Shown here: positions 23,047 through 33,646 of the stretch, in pieces
How the letters are laid out: each line of letters starts with the position of its first letter
Position numbering within the stretch: the first letter of the stretch is position 1
Position numbers and translations under genes: made by a program
Notes under the pieces: model-generated
Seen by the model: only the letters and a program-made list of their open reading frames with translations
Database searches by the model: none
Told to the model about the DNA's origin: nothing
Assembly: GCA_028095005.1 (NCBI GenBank)
Contig: CM051460.1
Span: 15,051,501 to 15,115,500 of the forward strand
Source: Rhynchospora pubera
Lineage: Eukaryota > Streptophyta > Magnoliopsida > Poales > Cyperaceae
Direction of reading: 5' to 3'
Length of the DNA: 64,000 nt

Positions 23047-23736
23047 CTCCGTTTGTTTGTAATTTAAAGCATGTATAACTTAAATTATACATCTTTTAAG
23101 TCATCAAACATCTTTTACATAAGACGTCTTAAAGGTACATAACTTAGAATGTATAAATTAGTCCCCTTTAATTTTTTTCCAGCAATACCCTCAGAAATAA
23201 TAAATAATAATATTTAATAAGTAAAAATAATTTTAAAAATGATAATTAATAATAAATATTAATTATTATAATTAATAAATAATAATTAATAATATTTAAC
23301 AAATAATATTAATTAATAATAATAAATTAAAAATAATTAATAAATAATATTTTTTTATTATTTAATAATAATGATTTAAGAATAATAATTAATTAAAGAT
23401 AATTAATCAATAATAATTTTTTTATTAAATAAATAATAATATTTAATTAAAAGTCATTATTAATATTTCATAATAATAAAAATGATTTATTATGATCATT
23501 AATAATTAATTTTTATAATAATTAATAATTGACAATAGTTAGGTCACAACGTATAATACATAATACTAATTCAAATTTAAGGACATTTTAGTCTTTTGAC
23601 ATGAATATACGCATGCATTAAGTTACTCATCCTTACTACACAAGTACACAACCAAACATCTATTACATAACACTACATAAACACTTAACCATCCATAACT
23701 CATATCCCTTACTACACACAACCATACGCTCCATAG
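23047..23736. mobile_element. Probable MITE with AATAATTAATA-rich core
   Basis: The left end, GCTCCGTTTGTTTGTAATTTAAAGC, corresponds loosely to the inverted right end near 23700-23735 (CACACAACCATACGCTCC). The core, 23190-23530, is almost pure A/T built from AATAATTAAT words. It resembles the element at 55057. The boundaries are soft. Confidence 0.45.
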
Positions 23737-23947
23737 TACTTGAAAACAAATCCTCCAAGCAGGAGTGTAAATCATGTCTTATGGGCAATCTTCCAAAGTC
23801 CCTGGCAAGCTCAAAGGCGCCATTCGGCTCCTATTTTGAAGTGAAATAGGAGTACTGTCCGGAACTAAGTCTCAGGAAACACTAAACATATATAAATAAA
23901 TATAATATATGTAGTACGTCCCGCTCGAAATAACTAATACAATTTTT

Positions 23948-26900
23948 TCACATTTTGACATCATTCTCGCGGATTGTAGTATAGTACCAGAACTTGGAGC
24001 TTTTGTTGTAGTCGTCCACAACACCGTAGTGCGCCAACAGCAACCAATAAAAGGTGAGGAGCTCGCCTCCCGCATTGAGATGCCTGACATGCTCAGACCG
24101 GTTGCAGTGAATTGCTGCATAGGTCAGCATTTCCATCCAGGCATCGAGGATGACTTCCCACTGTCTCTCTTGGCCCGGTGTCTCAGCGAATCGTTTTAGG
24201 CGATTCACAATAAGGGCAGCCAAAGGAAACGGCGACTGATCTAGCGACACATCCAAGTAATGCCGCACATCATCTGGCATTCTGTCCGGTGGTTGCGACA
24301 TAATTTCATATAAATGGTCATGTGGATCATCAAAACTATTGCTCGCGGTAGGATTAAGAATAGCAATTGGGACGTTTCCCACTACTCCCAACACAATTTG
24401 TGGCGGCTTGTACCTCAAAATATCTTCACACATCTGGATTGTTTTCTTCGTCTGAGTTTCAGGGATCCCTGGAGGCAGCATTGATGATCTCTTCCGGATA
24501 AGGTACATCATGTAGTTTGATAACCTGTACAAACCGTCCCTCATCTTGCCCCCCTCTTCATTAGCAGCGAAATAGCATATCTCTGTGGCCAAATGCCACG
24601 CTATGACACAATCTTCGAATCCTCTGATAGCCATTTGATCCCTGATTTCTCTAAAATCATCCTGATCGAGGATGATACTTATCCAAGATTTCCTCATCTT
24701 CTCTACCACACCAAGAAAATCATTATAGGAAAACACTCGTTCAAATATTTTTTCTACATTCTTGATTATTTTCTCCTCTAGAACATCCAACACCTCCGTA
24801 TTTTTTTCACCTCCGCATTTTTTATTCAAATAATCTGATGCCTTTTCAAACCAATTACTGGACTTCTGGTTTCTTTCAATTGCGATTTGTATGAGACTAC
24901 ATTGCCCCATGCGGATTGACTGCTTGCCATAGCAGGGAATGCAATTCTTTGCTCTAGAAATCCATCCTGCTAGGTTCCTTGACCACTTTTTATTCTGCCT
25001 CAATAGTGAAATTACCATCCAGTTTGAGGCGGCCAAATGAAGCGCAGAATAGATCTCTAGAAACAGAGCAAATGACAACAATACGTAGGTTATGATTATG
25101 TCTGATGTCACATTCTCCCCTTTCACATTAACATGGAAGAAAAGGAGAGCTATCACGACTGTAACAAAGGAGCCAATTCGAATGAACGGGAATGCCACAT
25201 GATGAAGGACAGTTGCCTTTGTGTAGAGGATATCGTACAAGAACGAGAGCTCGATGCCAATAAACTTGAAATTTCTGTCTTCACTGCGAATCCCCAAATG
25301 ATGCAAAGCCAGAGAAGGATTGATCACTGTGCCGAAAATGTGGGACTTGAAGACCGAAAAACAATTATACGCCCGAAGAATGAACATGGCATCAGAAATG
25401 TTTTCTCTATTCGACTGAGCAGCCCGCTCCACGTTAACCACAACAGTAGCGAAATCATCACCTTCATAGTGAAAATAGTAAAATGATTCAGATAAACCAA
25501 TTGCTACATAATTCGAAAGAAAAATAAAGTGCCTCTTAATTACCAGCCTCTTTTACTCACAAAAATCAAGGATGGGCGCCAATAATTTAACCGTGTAAAT
25601 AATCAATTTTTTCACATATATTATTTTCAAGTTCAAATGTTAATGTATCAAATTGTTCTCAACATTTTCTCTTCCATATACAATATTTCCCTACTATAAT
25701 TTTGATTATTTATTACTTCTTTTTTCAATACACGGTCGTCGATCAAGCGAAACTCGATTAGCCTCTCTAGTTATAATAAAGTTTAGTTATTATTTTAGTT
25801 ATTATTGTAATCTATAGAATAAACAACAATTATGCTAAATATGGAATTTATGTTGAATAATAGTTGACATTTTCTATTAAAATATGGAATTTAATTATGC
25901 TATGTTTGTATATACTATACTAGTAGTGTACTTACTAATTGATGAGTATAAAAATAGCCACATTTTTCTTCGGTTTGAGGTCCAATAAACAACGTGGAGT
26001 TGATCCTTTTTCATACTCATTTTACTAATATTAGGCCCTTACAACACGTGGAGTTGATCCTTTTCTTGATTTTCTTACCTGGCAGGACACGTGGACTTAG
26101 CCCTTTTTTTATTTTCTCACCTTACGTGTTAGAATTTGTGCCGTGTCATGATGACATGAGTTTATCATTTTAACGTATCGTGTTAAATGAAAAAAATTGA
26201 TTAATACGACACGACACGTCGACACAACATGTCAAACGTTTCAAATTTATTATAACTTAATTTAATTTTTTTACTAAAAATTTTATTGAAAATATTTAAA
26301 AATATAATAAGTTAATAAATTTTATTTTAACTTTATATATTAACACAAACATTAATGGTTAAATAAAAAAAATACATGAATCTATGTTGTTCAGTTTATA
26401 ATATATACTTTAATAAATATTAAATAATAGACTAAGTAAATAATATTAATTTGTTATCATGCTTTTTCGGGCCTATCAACGCGATTTAGCCGTTCTTACC
26501 ACCTCACCATGTTGCCCGTACTCCTCTCTCCGTGGATGAAAACAAACAATTAACGGTGGAATGGTCTCAACCAAATCTGCTCCTACTCCGTAAAAATTGG
26601 ATCGCCGGCCGCCGATCGAGTCCGTTCGGAATCGGGCTGATCCGAATCAACTAGTTGAGTTTCAGAACCATATATAATTCAATCCCATATTATTTAAGCA
26701 TTAGATTAGATTTGTGGTTCGACCCCAAATTATTTGACGATACTGTAAGTTGGCAGTTTCGTGAAGTATATTAGGATAATTTTAAGCATATATAAGATCT
26801 GACAGGTGCAATTTTGTTTCCACCCGATTAGTCAATGAAGCACAGAATTAGCAGGCAAACAGCTGTGCTAAAATAACTCGCTCTCTGACAGTAACCAGTA

Positions 26901-27537
26901 GAAGAAGAGACAACAAATGAATGTAATATAATAAGTATGGAAAAGTATAATTTAAATAAATGAGTTCACAAACGTACGGCAAGTACCTTCCAAGTTCGAG
27001 GACCCATTTGACTGCTTAATTTGTTTGTTGCTGGCTAAACGGAGAGCTAGGGTTCTCTCTCCGAACTTTGTCACCCCGACAATGAATATGAGTAAACTAG
27101 GGACCAGCAGCCTAGTTGTCTGCAGCTTTGACAGCACAAGCACCACCAAAGCCACAAACACTTCTACGACAAAGCTCAAAAGGTGCCGTAACCAGAGCTC
27201 ATTGTCCTCAATAGAGTAGGAGGTGATGTTGTCGGGACCTCCGAGGTGGAGCAAGAGGAAAGGAGCCCAGAACGCTGTTAGATTTTGCCCGGCCGAATCT
27301 GCACCTAAATTGTTGAATGTGTTGGCTATGATGCTGCCGAGTGCTAGTGTGGCGACATATATAGTCCGCTCCAAGATAAGCTAACCAGAGTACCAGATGG
27401 AGCCTCCTGTTGTGGCTCCGCTTACGGAACGGTGCAAAAGCTATGAGGACGATCTGCAGGGCCAGACTCAACATCACTTGGACTCTAATTTGCTTTTTGT
27501 TCCAAAGATCATGAGCCTTCTGTATTATATTATTCAT
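23948..27537 (-). pseudogene. DUF4220/DUF594 membrane protein, frameshifted
   Basis: Exon 1 is 26987-27537 and exon 2 is 23948-25503. The donor GAAG/GTACTT and acceptor ATGTAG/CA join in phase 1. The product would be about 700 residues. The N-terminal part has hydrophobic helices (VMLSLALQIVLIAFAPF) and the DUF4220 start LWLAYLGADY. The middle continues KFGERTLALRLAS, then YDILYTKA. The C-terminal DUF594 region reads WEVILDAWMEMLTYAA..GGELLTFYWLLLAHYG. At codon 59 (27355-27364) the frame is lost: GACTATATATGTC appears where GACTATGTC (DYVATLALG) is expected, i.e. four extra bases (TATA). Removing four bases also makes exon 1 end in the exact phase exon 2 needs. The function of the family is unknown, though it is common in plant expansions. 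There are no other stops, so the lesion is recent, allelic or an assembly error. The first ATG of the frame is 27535-27537. Confidence 0.85.
25504..26986 (-). promoter_or_regulatory. DUF4220 intron with repeated ACGTGGAGTTGATCC motif
   Basis: Three copies of a motif built on ACGTGGAGTTGATCCTTTT lie at about 25991, 26046 and 26089 (the third worn to ACGTGGACTTAGCCC). Two include CACGTG-type G-box/ABRE cores (AACACGTGG, GACACGTGG). The intron also holds a decayed ACACGACACG-type hAT fragment at 26130-26480. The regulatory role is inference from the motif. Confidence 0.3.
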
Positions 27538-27674
27538 TTCCTTGGGTTTGATTAAATTGATCACTCAGTTTTTTTTTTTTTTTCCCCCGTTTAGTTCAAT
27601 CAATCTCTCCCTCTCTTTTTAGACCGATCTGAGTGGAGCAGCTATATGTTAAAACACTTAAAATGTAATGTGGC

Positions 27675-27845
27675 ATGAACATGAATTCTCGTATAAATGT
27701 TGGTACCCGGATGTCCTAATATAAATTGCTGACGTCAACATTGCTGGTGTCAGCAACTTCGCCTCAGATTAGTACTGAAAAGATCTTATTTATGGCTTCG
27801 CGTGTGGCACTCAGTAAAATGATATTTGAAACGAACTGGTAGTGA
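27675..27845. repeat. Duplicated segment, copy 1 (upstream of DUF4220 gene)
   Basis: About 165 bp starting GAATTCTCGTATAAATG match 32007-32155 in the same orientation, with the core AAATTGCTGACGTCAACATTG, GGTGTCAGCAACTTCGCC and GATCTTATTTATGGCTTCG. The GCTGACGTCA and TGGTGTCAGC halves can pair as a hairpin. It starts about 140 bp upstream of the DUF4220 start codon. Confidence 0.8.
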
Positions 27846-27849
27846 ATTA

Positions 27850-28642
27850 CAATCTTAATGTGTTATGGTGTGTCGTGTCAAATACGGGTGGTATCTTATC
27901 GTGTCGTATTGACACGGGTTATATTTGCAATCATGTTGTGTTGTATTGTGTTCAGTGGAGGGAAATGCCAACACAACACATAAAGTGACACGACATAGTT
28001 GGTACTCATATTAATACATCACGCCACAGTTTCGTCAACTGTGTCAAACCGTGTCGGAAATTCATTATTCTTTTTTTTTTCTAGAAATTGCAAAAAAATA
28101 CTAAAAATTATTTAAAATTGAAAAAATCTAAAAAAAATCGAATTAAAATTTTGAGTTTCATTGTCTACATGAGAATTATTCTTTTTTGATACTTCGTGAT
28201 AAAATGTATCTTAAAAAAATAATATAAATCAAATAAAATTAATTGGTAATATATTTGTTGAAAAATTATATATTTTTCATGATACCTTTTTACTTCAAAA
28301 TTTCAAATAATTTGTCACTATTGACTCTTTTGTATTGATATTTTTGTGCTATATATGTTAAAATTTTGAATTTAAAAATTATAAAAACATGTGAAAGTTC
28401 AAATCAACCTTAGTTTTTTATGATGCATTGATATTTTTATACTATTTTTTTATTTTGAATTTTAAAATTTTAAAAAATATATATGGAGCCGTGTTGTGTA
28501 GTGTTATAACTATGTCATGTTAAATCGTACTGTGTTGAACTGTGTCATGCTAAACCTTGTTATTTTTCTGAAAATGCCAACACGACACAGTTTTAACATG
28601 CCACACAGCACACCCATGTCGTGTTAAATTTGTATATGTAGC
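27850..28642. repeat. CGTGTCGTG-rich hAT-like sequence, left part
   Basis: Clusters of GTGTCGTGT/ACACGACA occur at 27870-28050 and 28490-28640, and resume after the nested hAT at 29780-29835 (GTGTCGTGTTGTATC, CACGCCG). These words are the subterminal repeats of the hAT family seen complete at 48016-48327. The ends are too worn to define. Confidence 0.5.
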
Positions 28643-29771
28643 CAGTGGCGCAGCCAGGAATTTTTATAATGGGATTCAATAAGTTAATAATATGAATATT
28701 TGAAAAATATAAAATAATATAATATATATTTTTATTTATAAATTTATTTTGTTAACTTTAACAAATTCATAATTCAGAAATATAAAAGTTTAAAAGTTTC
28801 TAATTAAGTACTATAAAAAACATTATGACTCAAAATGTAAGACCATTTTATTAAATTATAAGTTCTAGTCGATTTTCATCTTCTATTTGAATTCTTTAAA
28901 GTCTATTTCTCTAAATTGATGTAAAATGAGAGTGTAAGAAAATTCCTCGAGCTCAATGATATTCTATACAATAATACATCAAACAATTATCCATTTATTG
29001 ACAACACAATCTATTCTATAATTTGTACTTAATGTAGTTACTATAGTTTAAAAGTCTTTTCATAGATGATCTAATGAAAAAAATATATATAATTTATTTT
29101 ATAGAGTTCATAAAAAGTTAATTGTTTTTTATTGAAATATTATTTATTTTGAATAACAATACTATTAATATTAATTTTATTTAATGAAACCTGATAAAAA
29201 AAGAAAATGCTAAATTGATTGATGAAATGCAATTATGGTAATTGAATATACCTTGCCTTTTGGCACATCAAATAAAATAACAAAAATCTATGTATTAAAG
29301 GTTTCTTGATAACATACATACAACAACTTACATATTTAATTTAAGTTCAATTTAGAAATATATACCTAAGATTCAATAAGTAATTAGTATAAATATCTCT
29401 CAAAATAATTCGATTAATTTTATAAAATATATAATAGAAATCATTCATTAATTTTTATTGATGCTAATTATTACTAAATGTCAAAACTGATAAATTATTG
29501 ATGTGAAAAATTCAAGAAGACAATCAATATTTATGACACTTGAAGATATATTTGCTATTGAATTAATTTTTTTTTTCCAACAAGAATAAATTGGGCGAAT
29601 TACATATGGGATTCACTAGTGGAATTTTTATTTAATATATATGGAGTTCAAATATTAAAAATTTCTAATAAATATTCATATTTGTGAGTATAAATTTATA
29701 TGCATAGTGGTAATTTTCATAAATCAATGGGGGTCATTTGATCCCATTTCTTCCATTTAACTCCGTCACTG
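28643..29771. mobile_element. Tip100-like hAT element (1.13 kb), nested
   Basis: It starts CAGTGGCGCAGCCAGGAATTT and ends ACTCCGTCACTG. The flanks TATGTAGC (28635-28642) and TATGCAGC (29772-29779) are an 8-bp TSD with one change. The subterminal AATGGGATTCAAT and GGGGTCATTTGATCCCATTT match the copy at 6557. The interior is A/T-rich without ORFs. It sits inside the CGTGTCGTG repeat. Confidence 0.85.
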
Positions 29772-29779
29772 TATGCAGC

Positions 29780-30568
29780 GTGTCGTGTTGTATCATGGTA
29801 ATACAGGTCTATATCGCGTCAATACATCAAACACGCCGTAATTTATAATTCAATATATACATACATCCACTTATTTCCCTCTGCTGCATACAGGATCAAT
29901 TATTGGTTTGCCCTATGGGCTATGGCAACGTTGTTTTTTTTTTTCCCTTTGATTGGAACCTTAGGCAGTAAGAAAGTCATACCACTGGCCCCACTTACAT
30001 CCCAAGAGGCATCCTCCACAAATTCAGATGCGCTGCCGCGAGATACATGGTGTAGCGTGGTATGGTGGCCGTATAATCAAGATCCAATGGATAAGGAAGT
30101 CTCGTGCAAGTAATCTAGATTGATAGACTTGTAAAAAATTAATCGTCTGATCAAGATCAGACGATTCGTACGTGCGCTACACCATTTATCGCGCAACAGC
30201 AAATCCGGATTGCATCCTCCACCACACCACCTCGGCAGAACAACCTCTGTTTCCTGTGACAACTGTACTTTACTGTCCGTCCTTGCATTTTTTATTTTTT
30301 TTTTGCACTTTCAGCCCCAGCAATCAAAAAGAGTCATTCTTTCAACCCCAACTGTAAAAATTTGGCACTACGACTAGAGCTGTCAATACTCTAACGAGAC
30401 TACGTACGAGTCTACGACTGTGTAAATAATAAATTTGACACATGCTTATTGCTTGGGCAGTTGGGCCACTGACTGAAAGGGTGGGTGGAGTTGCCAACTT
30501 GCCATTTGCATTATTGCATATGATGTGATGTGAGGTAATGCGGGGAGCCAATTATACATATACACATA
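29780..30568. other. Intergenic, no gene recognised
   Basis: It contains the tail of the CGTGTCGTG repeat (to about 29840) and unremarkable DNA. One feature is a palindromic GTCTGATCAAGATCAGAC at 30145-30162. Confidence 0.5.
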
Positions 30569-30576
30569 CACATGCC

Positions 30577-30894
30577 TAAACCTGTCATTATTCCGTTCCG
30601 CCACCGTTTTCCGTTCCGTTCCGTCGAAACGGAACGTTAAACGGTAGAGATTTCAGTTTCGTTTCTGAAAACGGAACGGAAACGGAACTGAAATTTATAA
30701 ACGTTACTGAAACAAAAAACGGAATTCCGCTGAAATCAATGGTAAATGATGGACGAAACGTTAAACGGAATGGAAATGTGTTACATTTGACGAAACGGAA
30801 CGTTAAACGGAATTAATTTCAGTTACGTTGGCTGAAACGGAACGGAAACAGAACAGGCATGTTCCGTGTTCCGTTTCAACGTTTGACAGCCCTA
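30577..30894. mobile_element. hAT MITE, copy C (perfect TSD)
   Basis: The ends are TAAACCTGTCATTATTCCG and AACGTTTGACAGCCCTA, flanked by a perfect 8-bp TSD CACATGCC (30569-30576 and 30895-30902). Nearly the whole interior is GGAACGGAAACGG and CCGTTCCG variants. Confidence 0.9.
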
Positions 30895-30902
30895 CACATG
30901 CC

Positions 30903-32006
30903 TCTTCTTTTCTGACAACGCAAGGTCGAATTAAAATCTGAGGCTCGATCATTCCGCGCTGCCCATATCTCCTTTTTTGAATCTTTGATCCTTTCCTGTC
31001 TTGAATTTTTTTTCTTTACTTCCAATGGTAAAAACCTTAATTAAAAGCAGGATTCTACAAACAAGTTTGCGCCTGCTATGTTAAAATTAGGAATGAATTG
31101 AAACAGATGATGGTTTTTCATTTTTGCAAGAAGTTTTTATATATGAATTATGAAGCTATAAACTTCATATTCATGACTAAATTTTTAAGGAAAAAAACAA
31201 CATTCATAATTCATTATAGACTTTTTCAATTTTTACATCTCTCTCTAGTTTGTACCCTTAATTACATTATCTCCGATGGTCGATGATGAAATAACATGGC
31301 TTTAGATTGTAATTTTGAAATTTAACACTTTGTATCCACTCTTAACCGTTGAATATCTCGTCAAAACTCGACACGATAAGGATTAAATTTGCTCTCAAGT
31401 AATTCAGCTTTAACAATTAGAGTTTCACCCGCTTTTGTTTTATTGGATTTAAAGCTGTTATGTTTTTTGTTTCATATAGTGTCTTATAGATGTAACAACT
31501 TGACAGAACGAAAATAAAACACAAGAATTTAACTAGCTACATCAACAAGTTGGGTGCCTACTTCATCCACACTCACACACATTTTTTTTTATTGATTTTA
31601 TGTTCAATTCTTACATTTAGGGAGAAAAAGAAGATAAAATAGGCATACGAATCACATATAACAACAAGTCTTTTTGAAAATTAAATAAAATCAAATGATA
31701 TAGTCTTTAATCTTCAAATTTTTCTCACTTCTGACGTAAATCAGATCGTCTTAGCGTGTTTGGATGTTGCATGAATAAGAAATAAGAATAAGGATTAAGG
31801 ATTTAGAAATTTGTATATATTCATATTCTAAGATTTTGTTAAAAATAAATAAACATCAGAATAAGTTCAAATTTCTTATTCAGCTGCTGTTTGAGTCTCA
31901 CGCGAATAAAAAATTTGAAGGTTATTCTTAGGATCCAAACACGTCATAATATTGAATCTCACCTTAAAATATTTGACAGAATCTTGTCAAATATATTAGA
32001 TCCGCG
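30903..32006. other. Intergenic; possible MITE at 31755-31950
   Basis: 31755-31950 has inverted ends AGCGTGTTTGGATG and GGATCCAAACACGTCA around GAATAAG repeats, resembling the GTTTGGATG MITE group. The rest shows no gene. Confidence 0.4.
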
Positions 32007-32155
32007 TGAATATGAATTTTCATATAAATGTAGGTACACGCATGTCCTATATAAATTGCTGACGTCAACATTGCTGGTGTCAGCAACTTCGCCCCAGATT
32101 ATTACTGAAACGATCTTATTTATGGCTTCGGCTGTGGCGCTCCGTTGAAACGAAC
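32007..32155. repeat. Duplicated segment, copy 2
   Basis: Second copy of the 27675-27845 segment, in the same orientation and with the same hairpin core GCTGACGTCA..GGTGTCAGC. It lies about 4.2 kb further from the DUF4220 gene. No gene follows it on the minus strand side. Confidence 0.8.
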
Positions 32156-32272
32156 CGGCTAGGCGGCTATATCACCCGCACCAACTTCTAAGCAGCGTCA
32201 CAAGAAGAGCAAAGGCCCAAGCCACGTGGTGGGCCCACGACCACGTTACGACGGTTTCGTGGTAAATGTGTG

Positions 32273-32577
32273 TAGGCCTGTCAACGTTAGTCGTGGAAGT
32301 GGAAACGGCCATTTTAGTTTCTGTTCCGTTATGATAACGAAAGTACGAAACAAAATGACTGTTTCGTTTCGTCGAACGTAACAAATTTTTGTTCGTTTAA
32401 CATTCAGTCTCATATTTTTTATGATTTCAGTCTATTTTAGTGTTCCGTTTCATTTACGTTAACAAATTTCGGTTCTATTTTCGTTCTGATTTCTGAAAAC
32501 GAAATTCATTTCAACTTTCATTTAATGTTCCGTTTCGACGGAACAGAAACGAAAACATTACATCACTGACAGGTCTA
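32273..32577. mobile_element. hAT MITE, copy D (perfect TSD)
   Basis: The ends are TAGGCCTGTCAACG and CACTGACAGGTCTA, with a perfect 8-bp TSD AATGTGTG (32265-32272 and 32578-32585). The interior has worn GTTCCGTTTC and GAAACGGAAC words. Confidence 0.9.
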
Positions 32578-32585
32578 AATGTGTG

Positions 32586-33638
32586 CACCAGCTTCTTGCT
32601 AATTTGTTGTACTTGCTTTTTTTCGCTTTCTCATATATTTTACTTGTTTTCCGTCTTTCATTGGTAAAATATAAATTTAAAATAAAAATTATTATTGGAA
32701 TACTTTGCATTCAAAATAACTAGTAGTGATAAAAAAAAATCATTACATTTGAATATGTATAGTGGTTAATAATACTACTAGCCTTGTCATTTATGAAATA
32801 TAAATGACCTAACCTTTTATAAATAAGGAGAAAAACATTTTTTTTGAATGTTCATTTTAGTTAAAATCAATTAAAAAAAATATAACCTGTAAAACTGGAA
32901 AAATATTTGTAGTATACAGAGCGACGTCCACAAAAGATGGATTTAAGCATAGATCTGTGAATAATTGAATCGACTGTTGTCGAATATTTAAGACAGTGCC
33001 CTAGAGCTAGAGGTAGATAGGTGCAATAAATTTGCACTTTTTGACATGGAGTAGCTTTATCGATTGTGCATGAGGTTTAAAAATGGATTAGCTTTATCGA
33101 TTGTGCATAAAGTCTCAAAATGTAATTTGTGTTGTTTAACGGTTTAGAATTAGTTGAGCGATTTGAAGTTATATCAGTGCAATAATGAAAAAAAAATCGG
33201 TGTGTAAAAAAATAATTACACATATCTTATCAGTTACTTAAAAATTTAAAATAAAATAAATTAACATATAAAAAAGTAAAATAGACAAAATCAATATTTT
33301 AAAAGCTAAACAAGTTAGCTAGGATTTGATATGAATTGTAATCGGCTTAAAAAAAATTGTAAGTTGAATGACTCAACTGTTTTTACGCCGCCAAGCACAA
33401 AAAAATTTCAGTTGTATCACCGATATTTTGAAAATATAGTGCTACTGTAATTTTTTGCTTGGTTATTGTGACGTTATTCATTATACTTAAAAAATCGTTA
33501 TATAAATTATAACGGAATTATTTCATTTCAGTAAAATTTAAAAGCTTGATTGTAAGGAAGGTAGGTTCAATAAATTTGAGATCCAAATATGTTGTCGCGC
33601 GATACCGTACAGCGCAGCAAATTCAGACCATCTAAAGC
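32586..33638. other. Intergenic, no gene recognised
   Basis: AT-rich. The phrase TTAGCTTTATCGATTGTGCAT is duplicated at 33053 and 33088 (period about 36 bp). No other structure seen. Confidence 0.5.
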
Positions 33639-33646
33639 TCTCCAAG

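Noticed and set aside
22805..23092. 95-codon minus-strand ORF with a hydrophobic stretch (MDVYVLVSVLLYFLGFAE)
   Set aside because: Part of it is translated hAT copy B sequence and the rest is a short duplicated flank; no family match or exon structure.
30077..30551. Several ORFs of 60-70 codons on both strands
   Set aside because: Short, overlapping on opposite strands, no domain or splice evidence.
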